Source: Flavobacterium sp. (lineage in GTDB: Bacteria > Bacteroidota > Bacteroidia > Flavobacteriales > Flavobacteriaceae). Taken from it: a stretch of 64,000 nucleotides of DNA. This document shows positions 51,840 to 60,140 of the stretch, piece by piece. The notes beneath the pieces were generated by a model. That model searched no databases, had not been told where the DNA came from, and worked only from the letters and a program-made list of their open reading frames with translations. The stretch lies in NCBI RefSeq assembly GCF_027490375.1, contig NZ_JAIXYH010000076.1:1-64000 (forward strand), written 5' to 3'. A program made the translations under genes and the position numbers. Numbering within the stretch: position 1 is the first letter of the stretch; every line of letters starts with the position of its first letter.

Positions 51840-54245
51840 ATGTCGAAACTTAGCTCGATAGTACTCCTTTTTACAGTACTTACTTGGACCGGATTTTCAC
51901 AAAAACGAACATCTTTAGACGACGACTGGCGGTTTCATTTCGGACACGCTGCCCATGCAGAAAAAGACTTCAATTACAGCATAGCCACAATTTTCTCGAA
52001 ATCAGGTGGCGCAGCAAAAACAGCTATTGATCCGAAGTTTGTTGATACAACATGGACCAAGGTGCAGCTACCGCACGATTGGGCTGTGAAACTCCCTTTC
52101 GTGTATTCCGACAACTTCGATGTGGTTTCTCACGGCTTTAAACCCGTTGGCGGATTGTATCCCGAAACCAGTATTGGCTGGTATCGCAAACGATTCCAAG
52201 TAAGTAGCAATTCCAAAAACAATCGGTTTGAAATACAATTCGATGGTGTTTTCAGAAATGCATCGGTTTGGCTAAACGGCTTTTACTTAGGAACAAACCA
52301 AAGTGGATACCTCGGCTTTTCGTACGATGTTACCGATTATCTTAAATACGGAGAAGACAATATACTCGTAGTTCGCGTTGACGCTACACAATACGAAGGT
52401 TGGTTCTATGAAGGCGCCGGCATTTACAGACACGTATGGCTACATGAAACGAATAAACTGCACATTCCACAGCATACTGTATTTGTAACTGCTACGCCAT
52501 CCGGCAGAAAAGCAAACGTCTCCGTGGCACTCGAGGTAGAAAACAAAAATCTAACTTCCGATAATTGCTCTGTGTACACTTATATTACCGACCGCAACGG
52601 TAAAGAGTTAACGCGTTCTTCTAAAAAGAACTTACAGATTGGTACGCACCGAAAAATTGAGACAAAATTCGATTTGAAACTAAACAACTGTACACTTTGG
52701 GATTTGGAAAATCCGTACCTCTATCGTGCAGTTGTTGTTGTCGAAAAAAATGGTCAGAAAATTCACCAAGAGAAAGTAAAATTTGGGGTACGCAGTTTTG
52801 AATTCGACGTAAAAAAAGGCTTTTCGCTGAACGGAAATAGATTCAAGATTAAAGGTACAAACAACCATCAAGATCATGCAGGTGTTGGTGCCGCTATGCC
52901 CGACGATTTACAGTACTACCGCATTCGCTTACTAAAAGAAATGGGAAGCAATGCCTATCGCGCTAGCCACAACGCACCAACTCCCGAACTTTTAGAAGCC
53001 TGCGACAGTTTGGGCATGCTCGTTGTGGACGAACAACGTTTACTAAATAGCAGTCCGGAATACTTAAACCAATTTGAGCGTTTGATTAAGCGCGACCGCA
53101 ATCATCCGTCGGTTATTCTTTGGTCGATTGGCAATGAAGAAGGTTGGATTCAGAAAACAGAAACTGGAAAGAAAATCGCACAAACCTTATTAACACAACA
53201 AAAAATCTTCGATCCAACGCGAACTTCTACCTATGCTGCCGATATGCCGAATGAGTTTAACGGAATAAACGAAGTAATTCCGATCCGAGGATTCAACTAC
53301 CGCCAAAATGCCGTAGCCGATTACCACCGCGATCATCCGAACCAACCGCTTATCGGAACTGAAATGGGAAGCACGGTAACAACTCGTGGAATTTACGAAG
53401 TAGATAAACAACGCGCCTATGTTCCCGATCAAGACATCACAGCTCCTTGGTGGGCAAGCAGAGCCGAAGAATGGTGGGTGCTTGCCGCAGAAAACGATTT
53501 CTGGTTGGGCGGTTTTATCTGGACCGGTTTCGACTACCGAGGCGAACCTACACCCTACCAATGGCCAAACGTTAACTCGCATTTTGGCGTTATGGATGTT
53601 TGCGGATTCCCAAAAAACATTTATTACTATTACAAGAGCTGGTGGACCGATGAAGATGTACTTCATATCTCTCCGCACTGGAACTGGCCTGATAAAGTAG
53701 GTCAGGAAATCGATGTTTGGGTGAATTCGAACGCCGATGAAGTAGAACTTTTCCTCAACAACAAATCGCTTGGCAAACAAATTATGCCTCGAAACCGACA
53801 CTTGAAATGGAAAGTGCCCTACCAAGCCGGAACACTGGAAGCAGTTGCGCTCAAAAAAGGTAAAACCATTCGTGCGCAAGTAAAAACAACCGACACTCCG
53901 TTTGCCATCAAACTCACGCCAAGTATTGAAAAAATGCGCGCCAACGGTACCGACCTCGCCATCATCAATGTATCGATCGTCGACAAAAACGGATTGGAAG
54001 TTCCGGTTGCCGATAACGTAATTAAATTCCGCGTAAGCGAAAATGCCAAAATATTGGGTGTGGGTAATGGCGACCCAAGCAGCCACGAACCCGACCAATG
54101 CGCTCCTGGAACTTGGCAACGCAGCGCTTTTAACGGCAAATGTCAACTGATTGTACAAGCGGGAAAAACGGCTGGAGATATAACCATCGAAGCATACTCG
54201 AATACGTTACAAACAACAAAAATTACCCTAAAACAACTACCCTAA
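51840..54245 (+). CDS. GH2 beta-galactosidase, secreted
   Basis: An 801-residue family 2 hydrolase with a signal peptide (SIVLLFTVLTWTGFSQ). Domains in order are the sugar-binding domain (about 25-210), an Ig-like domain (about 215-320), the TIM barrel (about 325-630) with the acid/base Glu in WSIGNEEGW and the nucleophile Glu in IGTEMGST, then a DUF4982-like domain and a bacterial Ig-like C-terminus. It would release galactose from galacto-oligosaccharides in the periplasm. It is preceded by the GH53 genes and followed by galK, a tight order of substrate use. Confidence 0.9.
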   Translation: MSKLSSIVLLFTVLTWTGFSQKRTSLDDDWRFHFGHAAHAEKDFNYSIATIFSKSGGAAKTAIDPKFVDTTWTKVQLPHDWAVKLPFVYSDNFDVVSHGFKPVGGLYPETSIGWYRKRFQVSSNSKNNRFEIQFDGVFRNASVWLNGFYLGTNQSGYLGFSYDVTDYLKYGEDNILVVRVDATQYEGWFYEGAGIYRHVWLHETNKLHIPQHTVFVTATPSGRKANVSVALEVENKNLTSDNCSVYTYITDRNGKELTRSSKKNLQIGTHRKIETKFDLKLNNCTLWDLENPYLYRAVVVVEKNGQKIHQEKVKFGVRSFEFDVKKGFSLNGNRFKIKGTNNHQDHAGVGAAMPDDLQYYRIRLLKEMGSNAYRASHNAPTPELLEACDSLGMLVVDEQRLLNSSPEYLNQFERLIKRDRNHPSVILWSIGNEEGWIQKTETGKKIAQTLLTQQKIFDPTRTSTYAADMPNEFNGINEVIPIRGFNYRQNAVADYHRDHPNQPLIGTEMGSTVTTRGIYEVDKQRAYVPDQDITAPWWASRAEEWWVLAAENDFWLGGFIWTGFDYRGEPTPYQWPNVNSHFGVMDVCGFPKNIYYYYKSWWTDEDVLHISPHWNWPDKVGQEIDVWVNSNADEVELFLNNKSLGKQIMPRNRHLKWKVPYQAGTLEAVALKKGKTIRAQVKTTDTPFAIKLTPSIEKMRANGTDLAIINVSIVDKNGLEVPVADNVIKFRVSENAKILGVGNGDPSSHEPDQCAPGTWQRSAFNGKCQLIVQAGKTAGDITIEAYSNTLQTTKITLKQLP

Positions 54246-54257
54246 GTGCTCTTATCG

Positions 54258-55433
54258 ATGAAGAAAAAACTCATCCGAAATACGGTTTCACAATTTAAAA
54301 TCCAATTTCATCAAGAACCCGACGCCGTATTCCTTTCTCCGGGACGCATCAACATAATCGGCGAACATATCGATTACAACAACGGCTTTGTTTTGCCAGC
54401 TGCTATCAATAAATACGTTTGCTTCGCTGTAAAGAAATCGGCTGGAACGACGATACGGCTTTTTGCTGCCGATTTAAACGACTACTACGAATTTGAAAGT
54501 AATACAAAACTCCAACCCATAGACAAAACGTGGGTAAACTACCTGATTGGTGTCATTCAAGAATTAAAAAATCGCGAATTGCACTTCTCTGGCTTTGATG
54601 TGGTTTTGAGCAGCAGTATTCCCATGGGATCGGGCCTGTCGTCGTCGGCTGCTGTATCTTGTGGAATGGCGTTTGCCCTAAACGAATTATTCGACATGGG
54701 GTTAACTCGCGAAACGCTTGCGCGGATGGGACAAAAAGCCGAGCACGAATTTGCAGGTGTGAATTGCGGAATCATGGATCAGTTTGCCTCTGTTTTCGGA
54801 AAGAAAAATCAGGTTATCAAACTCGATTGCGATGATCTTTCCTACCAATACTACAACGCCGAACTCGACGAAAACTGCTTGCTGCTGATCGACAGCTGTG
54901 TGAAACATACGCATTTAACCTCGGGCTATAACGACCGCCGACAAGAAGTTGAAAGCAGTTTTGCGATTATTCAAAAGCACTTTCCCGACGTTCAGAATTT
55001 TAGAGATTGCACTTCAGAACATTTAGCCGTTGTTGCCGAAGAATTAGGCGCCGTTCGGTTAAAAAGATGTGCCTTTGTAATTGCCGAAATTGCTCGCGTG
55101 GGCAGAGCCGCCGACGCATTAAACGAAAAAGACTTCAAAACACTTGGAAGTTTAATGTCGGAAACGCATCGTGGATTATCGAACGACTACGAAGTAAGTT
55201 GCCCGGAACTCGACTTCCTAGTTGCCGAAGCGCAAAAAAATACTGCGGTTTTCGGAGCACGCATGATGGGCGGTGGATTCGGTGGCTGCAGCATCAACCT
55301 AATTAAGAAAGCGGCTGTTCCCGATTTTATCAATCAGCTGAAAACTGCCTACAGCCGAGAATTTGGAATTGAACTCAAATACTACCCCGTAAAAATTTCA
55401 AAAGGGACTGCGAAAATTAAGAAAACATGGTAG
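54258..55433 (+). CDS. galK: Galactokinase
   Basis: A 391-residue GHMP kinase that phosphorylates galactose at C1. Motif 1 is GRINIIGEHIDYNNGFVLPAA, containing the galactose-binding signature, motif 2 is SSSIPMGSGLSSSAAVSCG, and motif 3 is GARMMGGGFGGCSIN. I start at ATG 54258 (MKKKLIRNTVSQF); a GTG four codons earlier overlaps the GH2 stop. It is followed by galT with a 7-base overlap. Confidence 0.96.
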   Translation: MKKKLIRNTVSQFKIQFHQEPDAVFLSPGRINIIGEHIDYNNGFVLPAAINKYVCFAVKKSAGTTIRLFAADLNDYYEFESNTKLQPIDKTWVNYLIGVIQELKNRELHFSGFDVVLSSSIPMGSGLSSSAAVSCGMAFALNELFDMGLTRETLARMGQKAEHEFAGVNCGIMDQFASVFGKKNQVIKLDCDDLSYQYYNAELDENCLLLIDSCVKHTHLTSGYNDRRQEVESSFAIIQKHFPDVQNFRDCTSEHLAVVAEELGAVRLKRCAFVIAEIARVGRAADALNEKDFKTLGSLMSETHRGLSNDYEVSCPELDFLVAEAQKNTAVFGARMMGGGFGGCSINLIKKAAVPDFINQLKTAYSREFGIELKYYPVKISKGTAKIKKTW

Positions 55434-56476
55434 CATTCGACAAACTGCAACACCCACACCGACGATACAATCCGTTGCTCGACGAATGGATTCTGGTTTC
55501 TCCACACCGAGCCGGACGCCCCTGGCAAGGACAAACCGAGACACAAACACAAAGCGAACGCAAACCGTACGATCCAGACTGTTACCTCTGCGCTGGAAAC
55601 ACCCGTGCAAATGGAAAACAAAATCCGATGTACGACAATTGTTATGTGTTTGAAAACGACTTTCCCGCATTGCTAAACGAAAACGTAGAACCAACAAAAT
55701 CTACACAATTCTTTAAATCGATTCCCGAACGCGGCGTAAATCGCGTTGTGTGCTTTTCTCCGAACCACGCGCTAACTTTAGCAGAAATGACCGTTACCGA
55801 TATTTCGGAAATCAGTAAAACTTGGCAGCTGCAATATCTGGAATTAGGCAGCTTACCGTACATCAACTACGTGCAAATTTTCGAAAACAAAGGAAGTATC
55901 ATGGGCTGCAGCAATCCGCATCCACACGGACAAATCTGGGCACAACAGTCTATTCCTTCTTTAATAAAGCGCACACAAAACCAACTTAAAGAATACTTCG
56001 CCGAAAACGGAACGAACTTACTTTCAGATTATCTTAAAGAAGAATTAAAAGCCGGTGAGCGCGTATTATTTGAAAACAATTCTTTCGTAGTAGTCGTTCC
56101 GTACTGGGCAACTTGGCCGTACGAAACACTGTTGCTTTCCAAGAAAAATCACAAATCCATTGCCGAATTTTCAGAATTCGATCATCTGGCTTTCGCGGAA
56201 GCGCTCAAATTTGTAACCGTAAAATACGACAACTTATTTCAAACTTCGTTTCCTTACTCGGCAGGTATTCACCAGGCTCCAACCGACGGCGAAACGCACG
56301 AAGAATGGTTGTTTCACATGCACTTTTATCCGCCTTTGTTGCGAAATGCACACGTCAAAAAATTTATGGTAGGCTACGAAATGCTTGCTGAAGCTCAACG
56401 CGACATCACGCCCGAGCAAAGTGCCAAGATTCTAAAATCGCTTTCCAACCAACACTACAAAGACCAAAAACCATGA
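55427..56476 (+). CDS. galT: Galactose-1-phosphate uridylyltransferase
   Basis: A 349-residue HIT-superfamily transferase exchanging UMP between UDP-glucose and galactose 1-phosphate. Zinc-site Cys are in DCYLCAGN; the active-site His motif is [22 protein letters not shown] and the C-terminal [13 protein letters not shown] segment complete the fold. Its start overlaps galK and its stop overlaps the symporter gene (ATGA). No galE lies in this cluster, so UDP-galactose must be recycled by an epimerase elsewhere. Confidence 0.96.
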   Translation: MVAFDKLQHPHRRYNPLLDEWILVSPHRAGRPWQGQTETQTQSERKPYDPDCYLCAGNTRANGKQNPMYDNCYVFENDFPALLNENVEPTKSTQFFKSIPERGVNRVVCFSPNHALTLAEMTVTDISEISKTWQLQYLELGSLPYINYVQIFENKGSIMGCSNPHPHGQIWAQQSIPSLIKRTQNQLKEYFAENGTNLLSDYLKEELKAGERVLFENNSFVVVVPYWATWPYETLLLSKKNHKSIAEFSEFDHLAFAEALKFVTVKYDNLFQTSFPYSAGIHQAPTDGETHEEWLFHMHFYPPLLRNAHVKKFMVGYEMLAEAQRDITPEQSAKILKSLSNQHYKDQKP

Positions 56477-58143
56477 ACACGCTCTCGTTTCAAGATTATG
56501 CCGTTTTTATCCTCTATTTTTTCATCATAGTAGGCTACGGATTGTACATCTACAAAAAGAAAAAACAGAAAACGGCCGATAGCAAAGACTACTTTCTCGC
56601 CGAAGGATCGCTTACGTGGTGGGCCATTGGCGCTTCGCTAATTGCCAGCAACATCAGCGCCGAGCAATTTATTGGAATGAGCGGCTCGGGTTTTAAAATG
56701 GGATTGGCCATTGCCACCTACGAGTGGATGTCGGCTCTTACCCTCATTATCGTTGCTGTATTCTTTATTCCTGTGTATCTTAAAAACAAGATTTACACCA
56801 TGCCGCAGTACCTAAACCAACGCTACAATGCAAACGTAGCCATGATCATGTCTATTTTTTGGCTACTTCTATACGTTTTGGTAAACCTAACGTCGATTTT
56901 ATATCTGGGTGCATTAGCTATTAACGCAATTTCAGGTTTAGACCTTAATCTATGTATGTTCTTTCTGGCGTTTTTTGCGATAATGATTACCCTCGGCGGC
57001 ATGAAAGTAATTGGATACACCGATGTAATTCAGGTATTTTTCCTGATTCTGGGCGGACTCATCACTACTTACCTCGCACTCGATTTAGTGGCAACGCATT
57101 TAGGTGGCGAAGGTATTGTGAGCGGTTTCCAACTCATGCAAAAAGCTGCTCCCAATCACTTTCACATGATTTTCGAGAAAACCAACCCAAACTACATCGA
57201 TTTGCCGGGCTTATCGGTTTTAATTGGCGGTATGCTTATCATAAACCTCAACTATTGGGGTTGCAACCAATACATCACGCAACGTGCGCTCGGCGCCGAT
57301 ATGAAAACAGCCCGCAACGGTATTTTATTTGCTGCCTTCCTGAAGTTGCTGATGCCGCTTATCGTGGTTATACCCGGAATTGCGGCTTATGTGCTCTACC
57401 AAAATGGCTACTTTGGTACCGAGTTTTTGCAAGACGGTAGCGTAAATCCAGACAAAGCCTATCCAACGCTGCTGAATTTATTGCCCAGCGGCTTAAAAGG
57501 TTTGTCGTTTGCCGCATTAACTGCCGCTATTGTGGCTTCGCTTGCCGGGAAAGCCAACAGCATTGCCACGATTTTTACGCTCGATGTCTACAAAAAGAGT
57601 GTTAACAAAGATGCCGACGAAGCCAAATTGGTAGCCGTTGGAAAACGTACCGTAATTGTTGCCATGATTATTGCGGTAATTGTTGCGCCCTTGTTAGGAA
57701 TCGACAAAAAAGGCGGATTTCAGTACATTCAGGAATACACCGGATTTGTGAGTCCCGGGATTTTTGCGATGTTTTTCCTTGGCTTCTTCTGGAAAAAAAC
57801 AACAGCCAATGCCGCATTGTTTGCTACTATCGGCGGATTTATCTTATCGGTATTGTTTAAGTTCTTACCAGGCGTGGTTTCGTTAGAATTCCTGTATCCG
57901 TATGGTTTTGCCGTTCCGAATGCGTCGGGTGTGTACGAGATTCCGTTTGTTGATCGTATGGGATTTGTATTCCTGATTTGCATTTTCGGCATGTGGATAA
58001 TTAGTTTGTACGAAACCCGCAAAGGTGTTGAAACTAAAGGTCTGGATATCGAACCCGGTATGTTTAAAACCTCGACGGCCTTCAACGTTTGGACGCTCAT
58101 GATCTTGGGAATACTCGCCGCACTTTACGCCATTTTTTGGTAG
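56473..58143 (+). CDS. Sodium/solute symporter (SGLT-like, probably galactose)
   Basis: A 556-residue SSS-family transporter with about fourteen spans. The signature runs from SKDYFLAEGSLTWWAIGASLIASNISAEQFIGMSG, with the sodium site region, through TLGGMKVIGYTDVIQVFFLILGG, to SFAALTAAIVASLAGKANSIATIF. It is closest to the SGLT/vSGLT sugar branch. Being last in the galactan operon, it is the probable galactose importer across the inner membrane. It stands in for a permease of other types; no SusC/D outer membrane pair is present. Confidence 0.87.
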   Translation: MNTLSFQDYAVFILYFFIIVGYGLYIYKKKKQKTADSKDYFLAEGSLTWWAIGASLIASNISAEQFIGMSGSGFKMGLAIATYEWMSALTLIIVAVFFIPVYLKNKIYTMPQYLNQRYNANVAMIMSIFWLLLYVLVNLTSILYLGALAINAISGLDLNLCMFFLAFFAIMITLGGMKVIGYTDVIQVFFLILGGLITTYLALDLVATHLGGEGIVSGFQLMQKAAPNHFHMIFEKTNPNYIDLPGLSVLIGGMLIINLNYWGCNQYITQRALGADMKTARNGILFAAFLKLLMPLIVVIPGIAAYVLYQNGYFGTEFLQDGSVNPDKAYPTLLNLLPSGLKGLSFAALTAAIVASLAGKANSIATIFTLDVYKKSVNKDADEAKLVAVGKRTVIVAMIIAVIVAPLLGIDKKGGFQYIQEYTGFVSPGIFAMFFLGFFWKKTTANAALFATIGGFILSVLFKFLPGVVSLEFLYPYGFAVPNASGVYEIPFVDRMGFVFLICIFGMWIISLYETRKGVETKGLDIEPGMFKTSTAFNVWTLMILGILAALYAIFW

Positions 58144-58159
58144 ATTTATATGGGCACAT

Positions 58160-58198
58160 CCTGCCGCTCATTTAGTGGAAAATTGCGCATGCGGCAGG
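58160..58198 (+). repeat. AGTGGAAA-loop hairpin D, 3' of the symporter gene
   Basis: CCTGCCGC (58160-58167) pairs perfectly with GCGGCAGG (58191-58198). The loop contains CATTTAGTGGAAAATT, the shared core. It starts 17 bases after the symporter stop on the same strand, with no T-run, so it is not a standard terminator. Confidence 0.6.
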
Positions 58199-58207
58199 TC
58201 GGGCTGT

Positions 58208-58368
58208 ATACCAATTAGATTTATAAAAAAGTCCAATAAAAAAATGTTTTTAAGCCATAACTGCTTTAAAAAAATCTTCCGTAGCGCTGCTATGCAACAT
58301 TTTTTTGCATTGTTCTGACTTAAAAACAACCTTTTTTCTTAAGCCTATTTTATAAATCTAATTGGTAT
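58208..58368. mobile_element. MITE-like element of 161 bp with perfect terminal inverted repeats
   Basis: The left end begins ATACCAATTAGATTTATAA (58208 on) and the right end is its exact complement; arms of 21 bases pair perfectly (58208-58228 and 58348-58368). The outermost TA on each side could be a target duplication. An inner inverted repeat, GTTTTTAAG (58246-58254) with CTTAAAAAC (58319-58327), makes a second stem. No coding capacity. It is only 32 bases from a different MITE. Confidence 0.75.
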
Positions 58369-58400
58369 TCACTTCAAGGCGCAGCGTACTCCAGCGTTTC

Positions 58401-58617
58401 AACCTGAGTTCGATTTAAAAATTGCGGTCAGAAAACAGATAAAAGGTTGAATACAAGGCAGATTTTTATTGGGATACTGTAGTATCACAAAAAAATCTAA
58501 CGAAGTAGGCAGCCGTTTATCTGTTTAGCGTGAAAACAGTTCCTTTTTATTGCTATTTAGTTTCACAATTTTTTGATTTAAAGCGATCTGACAAAGATTT
58601 TTAATCAAACTCAGGTT
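58401..58617. mobile_element. MITE-like element, copy 2 (217 bp)
   Basis: This is the same element as at 13879-14095, same length and orientation. The left about 130 bases are nearly identical, including all stem segments of the nested hairpin (AAACAGATAAA at 58433-58443). The right part has several substitutions. Ends are AACCTGAGTT... and ...AACTCAGGTT, with one change in the right end. Confidence 0.75.
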
Positions 58618-58728
58618 ATTAGCTAAGTTTTGTTGCGGCTTCTGTTAGTCGCCGCACCAAAACAAGCTTCAATGGCTGTTTCTCGCTGCGGCTTTTCGTT
58701 GCAATCCCTTGTGCGTGAATGTATAAAT
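58618..58728. other. Intergenic spacer between MITE copy 2 and a palindrome
   Basis: A 111-base spacer with no gene. It contains GGCTTTTCGTTGCAATCC, a degenerate form (on the minus strand) of the GATTGCA-GTGGAAA sequence seen in hairpins F1 and F2. Confidence 0.3.
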
Positions 58729-58771
58729 CAGCCAACTCTCCCAGAGTTTTAAACTCTGGGAGAGTTGGCTG
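58729..58771. repeat. Perfect 43-bp palindrome-type hairpin
   Basis: Arms of 21 bases (58729-58749 and 58751-58771) are perfectly complementary around a single T, including CAACTCTCCCAGAGTTT. The real loop would be the TTTTAAA at the centre. It could act as a bidirectional terminator, but T-runs are absent. I recall similar AACTCT...AGAGTT palindromes in other flavobacteria. Confidence 0.7.
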
Positions 58772-58880
58772 TAAATTATTTTCACTTTATTACGAAATAA
58801 CAAATGGCTAACAAACTAAAATAGCACGTAGATAATTATAATGATTAAGATTACGTCTTGTATAAAAGATTTTTTAAAGC

Positions 58881-59140
58881 ACTTGCGTTTACTTGAGCAC
58901 GTTCCCCGCGGCCGCGATTGCAGTGGAAATACGTGCGTAGCAGCTGCGTGTGAAGGCTATTTGATTGAAGCGACCAACGGAAGCTGCAAGCAAATATTGC
59001 CGTAACCGCAACTTGCGTTTACTTGAGCACATTCCCCGCGGCCGCGATTACAGTGGAAATACGGGCGTAGCAGCTGCGTGTGAAGGCTATTTGATTGAAG
59101 CGACCAACGGAAGCTACAAGCAAATATTGCCGTAACCGCA
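58881..59140 (+). repeat. Tandem duplication of a 130-bp unit with AGTGGAAAT-loop hairpins F1 and F2
   Basis: Unit 1 (58881-59010) and unit 2 (59011-59140) are adjacent and differ at about four positions. Each carries a hairpin, CGCGGCCGC with GCAGCTGCG (58907-58915/58940-58948 and 59037-59045/59070-59078; one wobble, one mismatch), around the core AGTGGAAAT (58922-58930 and 59052-59060). Short frames across it are not genes. It ends about 100 bases before the converging mtfA gene. Confidence 0.75.
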
Positions 59141-59241
59141 ACTGCAAGCGCGGATTGCAACGTAAAGCGCGAAATGCCGCCCAAATAAAAACTATTCTGC
59201 CTTTTGATATCGGTGAAGAGTTACTCTGCAAATGCAATTCT

Positions 59242-60093
59242 CTAGCTTCTTTCGCAGTTCAACAAACGCGCCACCGAAAAATACAATTCTGGCAGCTGTG
59301 TTTTCAACTGTTCAGGCGATTCGAAAAAGTGCTCTACCAAAACCGCCAAAAACTCAAACTCGTTGGTTTTTGCATAATCGCGAAACAAAGCTGTTTCTTC
59401 AATCTTTTGCCTGTAGTCGTCTTGGGTTAGTAAAACCAATATGTTGTTGAAGTGTTTTCTAAACAAACGCGCGTTAGCATGCTGAAAGCGCATCGAATCG
59501 AAATGCAAAACGTGGGTAAACTCGTGTATGCCCAAATTCAAATTGTCGTTTTCAATTTCATGGCCATCTCGAAAATCTTCCCACGAAAACACCACCGATT
59601 TCGTGGCTGGGTTAAACTCGCCTTTGTGATAATCGTCGGAAACCGATGATGGGTACACGCTGGGATAAACCACAATACGTTCGAAGGATTTCGACAAAAA
59701 GTCGCGAAACCCAAATGTTAGCATCACATACGTCCCCGAAATCGTTAACGCCATTTCTTTGGTAATGCTGATATCGCGGCCGTGGATGCGGTACTGCTCT
59801 AAAAAGATAACCACCCGATGATTAAAAAACAATTGCTGCCGTTGGGTAAGTTGGTTATAAAACGGAATCGTATTTTGCAAAACTGCGCTGTCGGCTAAAG
59901 AGAGTTTCCGCAAACGCAACGCAAACCGCGATACCGGAATGCGATCGAAAAAATAACTGTGGAGCGAATCGTAAACTTCTCTAACGAAGTTATAAAACAG
60001 GAATAGAATCCATATGCCGAGAATAACGACAATTCCCATGATAAAATATTCCCCAACTGCTTCGTTTTTTTCCAACTGCTTCGTTTCTGGCAT
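59242..60093 (-). CDS. mtfA: MtfA-like zinc peptidase (M90 family)
   Basis: A 283-residue protein with one N-terminal membrane span (about 13-38) and a peptidase domain containing the zinc motif HEFTH in LGIHEFTHVLHFDS and a downstream acidic region. E. coli MtfA is a cytosolic peptidase linked to glucose PTS control through Mlc; here, with no PTS or Mlc nearby, the target is unknown and the membrane anchor is a difference. The infB terminator ends against its start codon, so its promoter must lie inside infB, or it relies on readthrough. Confidence 0.85.
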   Translation of the reverse strand: MPETKQLEKNEAVGEYFIMGIVVILGIWILFLFYNFVREVYDSLHSYFFDRIPVSRFALRLRKLSLADSAVLQNTIPFYNQLTQRQQLFFNHRVVIFLEQYRIHGRDISITKEMALTISGTYVMLTFGFRDFLSKSFERIVVYPSVYPSSVSDDYHKGEFNPATKSVVFSWEDFRDGHEIENDNLNLGIHEFTHVLHFDSMRFQHANARLFRKHFNNILVLLTQDDYRQKIEETALFRDYAKTNEFEFLAVLVEHFFESPEQLKTQLPELYFSVARLLNCERS

Positions 60094-60117
60094 AAAAAAA
60101 GCTGCCCTAAGGCAGCT
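60094..60117 (-). terminator. Terminator of nusA-infB
   Basis: AGCTGCC (60100-60106) and GGCAGCT (60111-60117) form a perfect stem with a 4-base loop; on the minus strand it runs into seven T that abut the mtfA ATG. It is about 24 bases 3' of infB. Confidence 0.85.
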
Positions 60118-60140
60118 AATATATCAAAATATACGTTTGA

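Noticed and set aside
53190-54158. 322-codon frame antisense to the GH2 gene
   Set aside because: It lies fully inside a well-supported gene, contains no domain, and is a by-product of that gene's codon bias.
58881-59140. Possible CRISPR array
   Set aside because: Only two units, period 130 bp with no repeat/spacer alternation, and no cas genes nearby.
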